Assembly: GCA_038049695.1 (NCBI GenBank) | Contig: CP142452.1 | Span: 75,586,501-75,650,500 of the forward strand | DNA length: 64,000 nt | Source: Cinnamomum chago | Taxonomy: Eukaryota > Streptophyta > Magnoliopsida > Laurales > Lauraceae | Direction: 5' to 3' | Shown: piece by piece, positions 45,114 through 57,634 of the stretch | How the letters are laid out: each line of letters opens with the position of its first letter | Numbering within the stretch: position 1 is the first letter of the stretch | Translations under genes and position numbers: made by a program | The notes under the pieces: model-generated | Databases searched by the model: none | Told to the model about the DNA's origin: nothing | Seen by the model: the letters and a program-made list of their open reading frames with translations, nothing else

Positions 45114-48100
45114 ATGGCTCAACAGGTACTTTTTTTTTCTCCATAATATCACAGTATCTCTCAATGTATCTGTTTTTTTTTTTTTTTTTTTTTTTTTTTC
45201 CTATTTTGAGCTGCTTCAGGATATATTTCTTAAAGGTGGTTTGGTGCTTTCACTTGAATGGTTTTGTTCTTACATTCTTTGTTTTGGGGCATCTGGGATG
45301 TTTCTTTCTTTCTCCCTCCCTCTTATGGTAGAATCTTGTTTTCCCTGACTTTCTTGTTGGTTTCTGATGGCAGGAAGATGGTTGGCCCCTTGGTTTGCAG
45401 CCATTGAACACGAGAGTTGGGTTGGTCAGGAACAGAGACTTTTCTGGTTCCACCTCCTTCAGTACCTTCATCACTGGTTCTCCCAGTTCTTCTACTGTTT
45501 CTTCATCAGATTTAGATACAGAGGTTAGAGAAAAGGGAAAGCAAAACCCCATTGTTTCCTTCTAGTGACTTTTATTAGTTTTCTTTATTACCTTTTCTGC
45601 CTTTCTGGTAAGTATTATTTTTTAGCCATCACAAAGAGTCAAAGACATGATAGGAGTGTTCCCTTTTGATTGAAGGACATAATCCGGTGGGTGCACTTGG
45701 TTGCATATTGCCATTCTAAACGCGCCTGTTCATTTGGATCAGTCCACTTTCATGGGCCAATTATTGAAAATTATACTTAGGTTCTCTGTTCTCCAAACAA
45801 TCAAGATAATGGTCCTTCAAATATTCAAAATTAATAATTATTGGTTGGGTTGATTTTTTGAACTTCTCCAATAAATAAATTAAAAAAATCCAAGGTGGGG
45901 ACTCAACAAATCAATGAATCATACTGGTTGTTGAACCCTTTTTATATAAAGCAATATAACTTTTCCTTTCAGAATATTAATCTGTTGGGTGTGGTTCTCA
46001 CTAGTTGGCAAATGAAATGTGGATTGGCCCATGTAGTATCCATGGTGGGGCTTATCTACTAAGCATAGATTAATTGGGGTTCACACTGGTTACAAGTGAG
46101 AGTTGTTATTATAGTCACTACTTCTCATTTTTCAAAGGAGTATTAATGCCCAAAACACTTTATAGTTCAGACCCAGCTGTATCTGCTTTAGACATTCTTC
46201 TTTTTTTTTTTTGCTTTTTCTTTCTTCTTCTAATGATGTTCTTGGGGCTTTTTCTCTTTAATACCAACACAATTGACATTACTTTAGTCGATCCACAAGG
46301 TGTTTCATGATTGTTTGTACCTTTTTCTCTTGTTATTTAACAGCAATGAGCCATCAATTAATCATTATGCCATGCTTCTAATGTTTTGGAACTTCTTTTC
46401 ACCATACTATTGAACTGTAAACCAAATAAGCATGGGAATTGGAACCTTTTTTTATTATTTAAATGTCTAAAAAAAATGTAACAAGATTGAGCTAAAAAAA
46501 TGTATAATAACATTGAGAATTCACTTAGATCCATCTAACAGTTAAAATTGAGAGATCCAGTTCTGATGCAATAATGTTAGATGAACTCATAGTTTTTAGG
46601 TGATCTTTCGGATAGGGGGCTACCTTTTTAAGTCATTGCATTAACAAAGAAATCAACAACTTTAGTCGTCTCAGTTAATCATTCAAGATAAGTCCCCTCA
46701 CACCTCAAGTTTTCACACCTTAAAGTTTATCATCTAAGTGATAGATTTAGTTTATCATAAGAAGATTTTTTTTTAAAGCTCTAGTAAATGCCCATGTATG
46801 CATGAATGTATAGTACCCAAGTCCCTAACAACAAAGTTACAACCAGGGATTAGTCCCTGGTGGTTTCTATAGAGAGGTAGATGCCTCACCACTGAGATGT
46901 CAGAGTACATGTTGGCACCAAATTTTTTTTGTAATAAGTTGATTGAACTTGGACACAACCCATACACTTTGTTCTATCGTGCAGCGCTCCATCTAAGAGT
47001 ATTTTCAAGTAAGTAAGTTGAATAAGAGCTTATCTTAGATTCGATCCAGATCTATATAGTATTAACACTTGACCCTTGAATTATGTTGATTAGATCAAAG
47101 AAGATGTATTCTGTTATTGCTGTATTTAATCATGAAAAAAGAACTCCTTCATGGGAGTACCGAGTACTCATGATTTATCTATGATACAAATCGTGGAAGT
47201 TGTTTCAGGGTCTTTGTGAATATCTTTGTAGGTATTCAACATTAAGATACATGTCATTTTGAGGATTAAGGTATGCATTCATTAAGAAATTATTAGATGC
47301 CCAATGGAGATCTAACTTCTTAAAATGAGCTAATTTAGATCACCTAAGGCATTTATATCCATCACAAAGGATGGAGGATAGGGTCATTTTGTTTATGAAT
47401 ACATGGTGGATAGCAAATGTGATAGCAGTACTTAAAATGAAAAATGGTGTTGTAGTTATAATATAATGTTGTCATGTATGTCTTATCACAAAGAACAAAC
47501 CATAACAGAATGTTCTAATTTGGAGTATGTTGAGGGTTTCATCATCTTATGGTCTTTTGGTACCCCAAAGGAGAATGGCAAGGTTGTATCATTGGGATAA
47601 CAAAACTACTTTGAAGCAGGATATTTTAAGCTCATAACAGAACCGAAAGTGAAGCTGACAGAATATATTTGAGAATTCATAGTTTGTATAACGACATGTT
47701 TTGACACATGGTGAGTGGAGATTTCTATTATATTCTAGGACCTGAAGGTTGTGGCCTCCTTGTGAAGAGTGGTTTGTACTTATGGGAGTAAAGACTTAAG
47801 GAGTGCGCATAGGTTCTTGCCAGTAAAGTTTTCATCCTTCTGTTGGTGCTGTAAAGGCTACTATTTCAAAATGTGGTTCATGCGCCTTCTTTTAAGAATT
47901 TTTTTTATTTGTTTCTAGACTAGACTCATTTACTTGATTTATTTTTGACATTGCTAACAATTCATCTTGATTGATAATGATTTGATTGATTTTCGGATAA
48001 GGTCTGTGTATTTGATGACAAACAGACAAATTTGAATGGCTGTTACTAAATTAAAGAATAAATGATAAATGAGAGATCAAATATGGTAGACGTCAAGAGA

Positions 48101-49896
48101 TGACCGGTGAGAATGTAAGAGAAATCTTCTATGCAAATTATAGTCTGAATCATGAAAATCTAAAGTTACCCTGCTTGGCTAATGGCTAGCTATCTACTTC
48201 ACTATTAACATCACAGAGCCTATAATGCTCAGATACGGCAGGGACACAGATTTTACATATGTAAATTAAGTGTCGGGTAGAATACAACATGGATACATTG
48301 CCCATTTGAGGTACCTGGATATCACAACACAAAGCACATGAGCATAAGTGTTCAAATGCCAGCAGATGAGTTACTAGAAGAGGCCCATTTAACCACGTAT
48401 GAACTGTCCTCTTCTATAATTACTGGAAAATAGCTCCTTGAAACAGCTTCCTTAGATAAATAGAAAGAACTCTAACCTCTGAGAGGGCAAGTAGGCAATC
48501 ATAGAAATAGATGAAGAATCTCTGAAATGACTGCCTATGCTTGCTGGAATTGGATTTCCTCTCAAACTAACATCAAGTTCAATTTAGGAAGACCAAGAGG
48601 GTGGGGGTTCTGAATATGGATAATTGCAGATATCTGAGGACCATCATTTGTCAGCACCTGCTCAATAAGCTGCTCGCGAGTACTTTGTCGTGTAACCACC
48701 TGACTGCGAACAACTAGGATAAATCTGAATTTTAAGATCTCAATTCTGAAAGCAACAGTTATTTCTGTAAAATCATATTGCTGTGAAAAACGATTATAGC
48801 CAAAGAATTCACCCTCTAGAAGTTCTATAACTATTTATCTGAATGATATCTTTCATGGAATACTTCTAATTGTTTCAACTATGGGATATCCATGTCACAT
48901 AATAACAATGATTTCATGGTAATCTAGGCCAAGTCCTGGTTGTTAAAGATTATATAATTGCTTTGATGACTGCCCCAATATTACTATTTCATTGCAATGT
49001 GGAACTAAACATATGATTTCCCTGGACACTCATAATCACATGTTATTGATCAATACAAGCCCTAACATTTCATTAATTTTAATTTTTTTTTAAATTTTTT
49101 GTTAAAATGTGGCTTTGATTTGGATCTGGAAATTTATATTTTACTCAAACACGACTTTCTGAAGCTAATCAGCTTTCGAATGCGGATTGAATATTGTAGG
49201 TTTTCTTCTTGTCAAATATAGCAAAAGTTAGTTCTGGATGTTGAGATATTTCTTCAGTGATCTAATCAAATCTTGTAATTTTAATGTAGTGCTAAATAGT
49301 TTTGATATTAGCATTGTCTAAATACACTCCTGTCCATTGTAAGTTTTGAGTATCAGATTAATTTTTATGCATGTACTGATTATCTTTAAATTGATCGACT
49401 GCAGTCTACTGGATCCTTTTTCCCTGATAAGAGCACTACACTAGGCAACCTCATCGGTGTCAGTACTGTTCTAGATCCCTCTGGAAGAACGGTAAGGGGC
49501 AGAAAACCTGAACCCTTTGACTGCAAGAAACAGTACAGGTCCAGGACATGGTTCTGTCTGTGCACAAAAGCTTGTGCTAATGGAAACAGCCCCAACAATC
49601 CTCCATCCCTTGGCCATTTTCTTGAAGTTGAGAGAAGAGCTGCAAATGTCTACAGAAGGAATTACAATTCTGTCAGTTATGAACATCATGAATTTCCTGA
49701 AATCCAGTTCAGTCCCAACCAGAACTCATTGTTTACAGATGGCCAGATTGCCCCTCCACAAACAGGTGTTGATGGGACAGTAATTCAAACTCAGTTCTTT
49801 AGATCAGATGTTGAAGGAAGCCCTGGTAGAGATCTAAACCATCCGAATGGAATTCCAATACTATTTTCATGCATGTGTGGCCAACCCACCAATTGA
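45114..49896 (+). CDS. Plant-specific protein of unknown function (At3g17950-like), 3 exons
   Basis: Exons 45114-45125 (MAQQ), 45374-45523 and 49405-49896 give 217 residues; the borders are GT-AG and in frame. The protein begins MAQQEDGWPLGLQPLNTRVG, has a Ser/Thr-rich stretch (FSGSTSFSTFITGSPSSST), STGSFFPDKSTTLGNLIGVS in the middle, a TWFCLCTKAC motif, then NNPPSLGHFLEVERRAANVY, and ends FSCMCGQPTN. These blocks recall a conserved angiosperm family annotated as 'uncharacterized protein At3g17950-like'; this link is from memory and uncertain. No catalytic motif or signal peptide is seen. The start is chosen by the MAQQ-type N-terminus and a donor right after codon 4. Intron 2 is 3.9 kb and holds no recognised element. 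Confidence 0.8.
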
Positions 49897-51111
49897 GGGG
49901 GGAACCTTGACTTCATTATCTTGCTATTTTTCGGTGTTGAATTTCATGTGAAAGGAGTAATAAAAACGTGATTTTGATTGTTTTAGATGGGACAATTGAT
50001 GGGATATCAATTCTATGTGGAGGTCAATTTTTGTCAAGATAGACGGCTAGATAAAAACCACTCCATGAATTGTGACTGGCTTGCTGTAGGTTGATCTTCA
50101 CAAGACCTTTTGTCACAGTCCATCCCCAGAAAATGAACTGATTTCAATCTGATGTCGGATATCACTCGATTTAATTGATATGCTCATGATGCACCATTAA
50201 CTGGAGAATGATTTAATTTAATGATTTATCTTGACCAGATTCAATTGACCATACCATAATCATTCCTACTGTTGGAAAATGCTATCCATAAGGATAGAAA
50301 CTTTTCATTTAAATGAATGCTGCTGTTTCATGGTTGTGGCCGGTCAAGTTTATTATACTCTTGAATAAAGAATTAGAATGGCATGCAGTGCCACATTTTG
50401 AACTCATGCAGTCTAAAGATTCTGCCTTTGCCTCTCTCATTACTATAGGTAATAGTTTTCATGGTTGCGTGGGCCGCTTAAGTTTATTATACTCTTGAAT
50501 GCAGAATCATAATAGCATGCAACATTTTGAACTCATGCAGCCTAAAGATTTTGCCTTTGCCCCCTCTCATTACTATAGGTCATGGCTGTCTTTGTCATGG
50601 CTGTCTTGTGTAATTAGATAGCCTTCAGTAGATAGCTATGAAACACAAATTATGTATGGTTCTTGCATTTGACTTCTATGCAAATACTAGGAAAGGTTTC
50701 TAGAATCGGTTCTTGTATTTGTTATTTGTATCTAAAGATCATGGTAACTATCTTTGATAGCTGTGATTATGACTCTAAAGATTGGTGTTTATTTGTGTCT
50801 CCACAAAATTTGGGCCCCTTCTAATAGAAATCATGATTTTCCATCTCGCCTACTATAAGGGGAAAAGACCTGAGAAAAAAATTGTATTCTTCATGAGTAA
50901 GGTAAAAGTAATTAGTGCCTTAGTCAATTGATATAGGGGTTTAATGTGTTTTAACCATAAAAATAGAACAAACAGAAACAAACCAGCCATGGTTCTGTAT
51001 CTCATCTTTCTAACATATGGTGACAGTGACACAAAACATGAAAGGTGGTGTTTTACCCAAATACACCAAGGAATCAAACCAATGAGATTTCCCACAAGTT
51101 CTCACTCAGTT
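49897..51111. other. Intergenic stretch with a ~130 bp tandem duplication
   Basis: The 3' flank of the preceding gene. Two diverged copies of a ~130 bp unit starting TTTCATGGTTG lie at about 50328-50457 and 50458-50583, sharing AAGTTTATTATACTCTTGAA and CATTTTGAACTCATGCAG. No gene is supported. Confidence 0.55.
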
Positions 51112-51116
51112 GCACA

Positions 51117-51934
51117 TGTGTGGGGCAATTCTTAATGCGCAAGTTATGCTAAGGTCAGAAATAATGCCGACTCGTGCTCCATTCCGGCTGTACGCGTCTC
51201 AGCACGAACGCTGGTGCACTTGCCGAGACCAGCACTGATCGCCACCGTCTCGATCACATTTCGTCAAACAAGATATGCATCTCGGCTACAGCCAAGGTGA
51301 CGGGCTACTAACCGAGACAGGCGCTGACAGACACGTCTCACCTAAGGACACGTGGCAGGATACATGCACACGCTGATGGGACAGACACACCATCCCAGCC
51401 GTTCATCCCCATCAATTTCCTGACAGAGCCACATCCAGTGGCTGCAGCCATATTAGGATAGGGCCCAAGAAAGGATCCGATGGGACCTCAGCCGCCAACA
51501 GATCAAGGCGAGATCAGGCCCAATGTGACTAGCATTTAATGCAATATGGGCTGATCGGACCCTCATTTAATGCAATGTGGGCTATGATGGATCCTTATTA
51601 ATTACTCTGCAGGCTAATGAGACCCTAACAGTCAAATCATTAGACCCACTAACATGCATCTATGATTTTTCTCATATAAGGTGATCTACCACCCAGAAAC
51701 CAGGTACGCATACATGCATGTAATTTCCTAGTCGTTACTCTGCCTCTCTTCTTCTCCGACCTTGGTTCCTGCACTAACTTAGGCATCGGAGAGCCTTGCG
51801 CTGCCCACAGCCAGGGTCCTTTGACTTTTCTTTCTTCCCTTTCAGGTCCCTGAAGCGAATAACTCTCCATAGTCGATTGGATAAGTACTCAAAGGCTCCT
51901 CCTAATTTTATGAGTTATATTTTCTGTACTTACA
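51117..51934 (+). mobile_element. Solo LTR related to the Gypsy element at 27201
   Basis: 818 bp beginning TGTGTGGGGC and ending TACTTACA, flanked by GCACA / ACACA (a 4 of 5 match, probable target duplication). It shares long blocks with the 719 bp LTRs: GATCCGATGGGACCTCAGCC, ATCAGGCCCAATGTGACT, ATGCAATGTGGGCTATGATG, GCATCGGAGAGCC and CTGCCCACAGCCAGGGTCCT. No internal part is present, so it most likely arose by LTR-LTR recombination. It is diverged from the young element and older. Confidence 0.78.
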
Positions 51935-52334
51935 ACACATATAGAAAATTGGAGGACTGCAACTCTTATTATTATAATTCATAAACTACATGCAATTTAT
52001 AGACTCCTACAAAAGTAACTTCAAAGTAGTTAGCTACCACCCATTGCATAAGAGTAGTAAAGATGCTTAACTACAACACTTAAACAACTGAACATAAGCT
52101 TATAGTAAATAACACTAACACCAACTGACAAATAGATAAACTCAAGTAACATCCCTGTTTAGTGTCATAAAAAATCTATAACTCCTTCAATTGTGCATGT
52201 GCAAGATGCACTAATTCTTGATGGACAGAAGTGATCACGCGTGCGGGTGAACAAGAAATGAGACTGGTAGTTTATGGGATTATGTGAAATTGACAGGCTG
52301 ACTAAATTCCAGATGAAAATTTTTAGTTTTTTTA

Positions 52335-53323
52335 GGGCACGTTTGGTAAAAGTCTTCTCCGTGGATTCCTCGGCACTTTTCCGTCATTTCGTGGAAATAC
52401 CACGTTTGGCTACATCTGGATGAAGGAAAGAGGACGTCCCCTTTCCACTGAAGCATGGTTATGCTCGGTCAGACCACTCCCCATCGGACTTACAAAATCG
52501 TCAAAGTGACTGAAACACGGAGCTACAGTAACACGAGCGGTAATTGTGGACAGATCGGTTTTTTTTTATTTTCTCAGTTACATGGGCCATAAAATCACAA
52601 TCCAAACCGATCATCCTCTTAACATGGCCAAACATGGCTACTTGATCAAATATCAGCTGTTGATTTCTGATAGATTTTGAGATATTTACAAAAACATCTA
52701 GACCGTTGGACTATGATTTCTGGAATTATGTGGGGCCCATTTGTGAAATCCAAACCGTCCAATCTCTTCAAAATGCCTAAAACGGCTATGGGTCCAAATT
52801 TGGAAGCCTGATTCATCATGAATCATGAGAAATTGGCCAAAAATTATAGACCGTTGATTTCACACAATGCAAAAAAAGTGATGAAAAACAGTGTTTTTTT
52901 TTTCAATTTCTTGGTTCCTGTGGGGCCCATAATCATGATCTAAACCGTGAGATGTCTCTGTAATGTCAAAAAGGGATAGTTGATCAAATTTCAACCGTTG
53001 ATCATGTCTAGATATCGAGATTTTTGCAAAAACGTCCAAATTCTAAAATATTATTTGTGTATTTTTGTGGGGTCCCTTCGCACGATCCGAACCGGTCAAA
53101 TGCTCTAGATGGCCAAAAATGACTCTGAGTGAAAGTGGAGGTCATGATTCTTCATGGATCTTGATTTATTTTCAAAAAGCTTACAACTATTGGATCTTGT
53201 ATTCCACTATTGGTGGAATCCTCTTTCTATGCCAAACCTGGAACTCTCCTTACAAATTCTACATGAGGATATCTTTATTAGAGGATTCCTCCCCCCAAGC
53301 ATGGACCGTTGCCAAACGTGCCC
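52335..53323. mobile_element. PIF/Harbinger-type non-autonomous element with TTA target duplication
   Basis: 989 bp. Ends GGGCACGTTTGGTAAAAG and ...CCGTTGCCAAACGTGCCC are inverted; TTA flanks both sides (52332-52334, 53324-53326). The interior is full of diverged repeats of a phrase like CCAAACCGTCCAATCTCTTC and GACCGTTGATTTC, with no transposase. It shares the outermost GGGCACGTTTG with the element at 20632. Confidence 0.75.
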
Positions 53324-53326
53324 TTA

Positions 53327-54770
53327 GTGTTTGTGCTTACTTGTAGTTAAAGCTATAATATCAGAGGTGGTTGAGAAAATGACAGGTAAGCTGCATGGAA
53401 GATATTTATGTGGACTGCCAATTTACAACTCAACATTTGCAGGGGTCTCAAATTTCTTTACTTAATGAAATATATGTATGATGACCTGGGTTATTCAACA
53501 TTTAATTTATGTCTTTATCCTTATCATGGAATTTATTTAAAATCAGAAGGAGATTAAGTCAAACGCGTGCAAGCAAGCATAATCTACAATTAACTTTTCT
53601 TAAGGAATGTTTTTTATAAACTGACCACTGAATTTCTTGTTCATGAACATATCTTGCACACTTATCCTGTCTAATTAGTGGATATTAGCAAAAAATTGCA
53701 CTTTGAAATGATCCAAAACAGTTGTAGCACAGTATTTTTTAGGCCTTGTTTGACATAGTAGTAGATTGACTCTCAGACTATGAGCTCCTGCAGGATATTC
53801 CTATCAGAGATTGGTTGATGTCTAATTATTTAGGAATGACTTCTTTATTGACTGGATTTGGGAGATAATGAATTCTCTAGAAAGAAGGGAATGGAAGATT
53901 GATACGAGGCCTATCTTCGATGTTAATATCCAGTAACTCTTGTTGGAGGAATTCGCGAGCTGCCCAAAATCAAATGATTATATTGCATAGAAGAGTAGAA
54001 AGAGTCCCAAATAAATCTTAAGTAAGAAGATGAAATAGCCAAAACATTGTGTATTTGGTAAAAGCAAGAAAGTATTTGAATATCTTATGTGCAAAAGAGA
54101 GCAGAGGAGTAGGAGACTCTATTACAATTCTGTGACTTCCCTTGACAAACTACTATATTTGTCTCTACAAAGAGGATTAGGTCTTTCACTTAAACTAAAG
54201 CACCTATTTTTAGTAAGTATTAAGTTTCCTATACCTATTAAAAATAAAGCATTCATTAAAGAACTCAATAAAATATAAAGAATCCTGATCTGATAATGAT
54301 TTTAATAGAGGTTCCTTCCACCCTTACTGTCTTTTGGACAATGCAACTAGACCCTAAACTTGTAAAGCTCTTAAGCGGATGATTGGAAATAATGATTATG
54401 ATTCATATAGCACTGCTGATGGTTAATTAACCAGTTTTTTTTTTCTTCTTCTTGTATAAATTCCAAGGTAGTAAAACCAGTTGCATCCTGTTCATGTTGA
54501 TCAGAGTTCTGAGACTAGACTGTTTGGTTAGACCTTAATCAATTGTGACATTGACACTGAAGCCAAAAGGGGTGTGGCCCAAATGACACTTGAACATATG
54601 GATTGAAGATTTTACTTTACTGGTTTAGATGGATTGTCCTTTACTTGTTGGAATTTCTCTTTTCTTTTTAAACTATCATCAGACAACGCATGGCAGTTGA
54701 ACAGGCAGTTTATATTCTTTAACTATCATCAGACAACGCATGGCAGCTGAACAGGCAGTTTTTATTCTTT

Positions 54771-54807
<37 letters not shown>

Positions 54808-54847
54808 CAATCAATCAATCAATTGCTGATTTTGGTTGTTTGCACTT
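53327..54847. other. Intergenic stretch with a 50 bp duplication and microsatellites
   Basis: Two 50 bp copies starting AACTATCATCAGACAACGCA lie at 54671-54720 and 54721-54770 and differ at about two positions. They are followed by (TC)n and (AATC)n runs at 54774-54822. No gene is supported. Confidence 0.55.
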
Positions 54848-55349
54848 GGGAGAATTTCAAAAATGTCCTTAAGTTTTGGCCTTATTTCAAAAAAGGACAC
54901 AAGTTTCAAAACTTTTCAAAAGTCCCTAAGTTTTTTACGAAGTTTTCAATTAAGGACATTCATTTATTTAAAGTTATTTTCCGGCAACTTTTTTTCTTTT
55001 TTTTAAATACCAAAATTATCCTTCATTGTAATAAAACTCTCATTCACTTCCTCTATATTCTCCTCATTTTTCTCGCCGATGTCTCCACGGTGATCAAGGA
55101 CACCCAGCATTATCACATCAATTGGCTGCATGTAGTGGCTGCTAAAACCATGTCATGGCTTTAAATGAAGGGTTATTTCGATATTTTCAAAATATTAAGG
55201 GAAAAAGTCACCAAAAAATGCCTTTAAATAGCTGGATGTCCTTAATTGAGAATTTACTGGAAAGCTTAACGACTAATTTGAAAAGTTTCAAAACCTGTGT
55301 CCTTTTTTAAAATAAGATAAAAACTTAAGACCATATTTAAAAATTTCCC
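54848..55349. mobile_element. Mutator-like MITE with long inverted ends and 9 bp target duplication
   Basis: 502 bp. The left end GGGAGAATTTCAAAAATGTC...CTTAAGTTTTGGCC...AAAAGGACACAAGTTTCAAA pairs imperfectly with the right end over more than 120 bp. The 9 bp TTTGCACTT occurs directly at both sides (54839-54847, 55350-55358), the hallmark of Mutator-like elements. No transposase is encoded. Confidence 0.85.
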
Positions 55350-55901
55350 TTTGCACTTACCCAATTCATGTCCATCTGAACCACTGTGGAGGGGGTAGTT
55401 GGATCATGGAAGGGAATTGTCACAATGAAAGGAAAATGCAAGCTGGTCATGGGCACAACAGTATGTGGAATTTGTGCATGTGGATGGGTGGGTGATCAGA
55501 AAGAACCAACCATTCATGAAGTAGGTCCCACCATGAATAAGCCAAGTGGAAAAGTCTTTCTACAATTGGTAACAATTTGATCTATTTACATATGAGAGTG
55601 TCCATCACAATGGGGCCTGTTAGAAGAATCATTTGTTGGAAGAAAAAAAGGCTCGCAATGACCCTTCTGCAGTTGGGCTTACCTCTTGAAACGGATACAA
55701 TCATCGAAACAAATGGCCCAACTTGAGGATGTCAATGGGTAAAATCCAAGGACCAACCGATCCAACCCGCGAAAGATCCAACACAGAATTTGTATTTGGT
55801 TACAATAGCAATTTGGATCCTGGTTCAAATCTATACGGGTCCAGATCCGAGGATGGATCCTAACTGTATAAAACTATGAGGCATCTCCATTAGAGAGGTA
55901 A
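55350..55901. other. Non-coding stretch between two MITEs
   Basis: No supported gene. A short frame at 55386-55580 has no signature. Confidence 0.4.
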
Positions 55902-56399
55902 TAGGAGTGTAAAAAAAAAACCGAAAAACCGTCTAACCGAACCGAACCGCGGTTAATAATCGTATTTCACGGTTCGGTTACGGTTAATGAAATAAAAAAA
56001 CCGCAAGGTTCGGTTCGGTTACGGTTTTCCATAATAATTCACGGTTATTAACCGAACCGAACCGTATCATACGGTTCGGTTAATCATATGCGGTTAACCG
56101 TATCGTTTACAAATAAAAGAAAAAATAAGGGAGTTGAATGAAATATTTCTTACCTTATTTAATTGTTCATTATTTGTCATTTTACCTTCAATCATTCGCA
56201 TTTATCTCCTTATGTGAGGAAGGCATTCCACGGTTATTAACCGTAACCGAACCATTTAATATGGTTTTCCGCGGTTACGGTTTTTCACGATTTTTGTGGA
56301 TACGGTTACGGTTACGGTTTTTAAAAACAGAAAACCGCGGTTACGGTTCGGTTAACGGTTTTCCCAAATTAACCGGTTAACCGAACCGTTACACCCCTA
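55902..56399. mobile_element. hAT-type MITE rich in CGGTT/AACCG repeats
   Basis: 498 bp. Ends TAGGAGTGTAA and TTACACCCCTA are inverted, as in hAT elements (TAGGGGTGTAA). The 8 bp flanks AGAGGTAA (55894-55901) and AGAGGCAA (56400-56407) are a target duplication with one change. The interior is dominated by many direct and inverted copies of ACGGTTCGGTTA / TAACCGAACCGT and can fold on itself extensively. No protein is encoded. Confidence 0.85.
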
Positions 56400-56407
56400 A
56401 GAGGCAA

Positions 56408-57634
56408 TATGGGATAAAAGAAAAGATTGAGACTTTGTCAAGGTTAAGTAGGCACATTCCATTACCTAAAATTGGTCATATGTGCCATGAACACACTATG
56501 CCCACTTAAATGGACCCACATTTTTTTTTTGTTTTTTTTAATAGAGGAGAACTGGACCCACAAAGTTAGGTACCATTATCTACCTTAATTAATTAGAAGA
56601 ATCTCAATTCAATCAAACCCTAATTAAAATTGAAGTTATATTAATGAAGAGAACTTTCTTCCCACAACATTTCATTGCTTTCAAAGACTTTATGACGAAT
56701 TATTGGTGTCAAATACCTTTCTGGCTTATTGTATACATAGGCATATTATCATCCTCACATGCCACGTGGCAGCACATTGGTGGGAAAGGGAAAAGATCAA
56801 AATATGAAGTATGACTTGACCATGGGTTGAAGGGCCCAGTCAGAAGCCCACATGTATAGTACATAGGCCCACATGTATAGTACAGGGTGAGTGAAGCAAG
56901 TTCCCACACAGCGCAATTATCAGAAAGGAAACTCTTCACGTGAAAACCAACAGGCCTTTTGTACTGTAGTTTACAGGACGATGTCCTCATCCAATATCTG
57001 AAGGCTTGGAAAAGGAGCCAGCCTGAGTCAATGGCCTCAGCAAGTGTACAGTAGTATCCCTGACCCTGAGGCACCATGCTGATGTGGGGCTGTTTGTTCC
57101 ACAATCTCACACTTCAGTTTATGGTTTCCAATGGATGAACTCAAACCTTTGAACAATTCCCTATCAATGAAAGGCTAGGCAAATCACATGGCTAGGTTCT
57201 GGTATATGGGAGATTGGTCCCATAACATATCAATGCGCTGGATGTATAGTACATACGCCCACATGTATGTCCCTCAAGTAGGGAATAAGGTTTCTCAGCT
57301 AATTGTACACTTGCTGATTTCTTGGGGGTATTGTTACACCATTTTCATGGCTCTATGAAGGAAGAAAACTTAGCAGCAAACCCATAAAAGGGATTTTCCT
57401 TGAAAAGAGAACTCTTACTAAGTTACACTGCAGATAGTAATGCTTCGGTCTAGGTGAACAAAATGACGTACTCCCCACATATATATCCTAAGACCCCAAA
57501 CCAGCAAAGCTTGCATGCAATGCAAACTATTAACCAATAGTGCAGAAGGCCCGCCTTATTTCATTCCTCAATTTGCTTTTAAATGCCAAAATCTACACAG
57601 CAAATGGAGCAACAGATTCATCTTAAGGGGCAGA
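56408..57634. other. Intergenic stretch between the hAT MITE and the XBAT31-like gene
   Basis: It probably includes the 3' UTR of the ubiquitin-ligase gene at its right end. GCCCACATGTATAGTACA occurs in variants near 56847, 56868 and 57256. The 133-codon minus-strand frame at 56709-57110 has no family signature and is not called as a gene. Confidence 0.45.

Noticed and set aside
50853-51135. Overlapping frames near the solo LTR
   Set aside because: No domain, and part runs into the LTR; intergenic noise.
56709-57110. 133-codon minus-strand frame
   Set aside because: It starts and ends in intergenic sequence with short local repeats; no recognisable motif or splice context.
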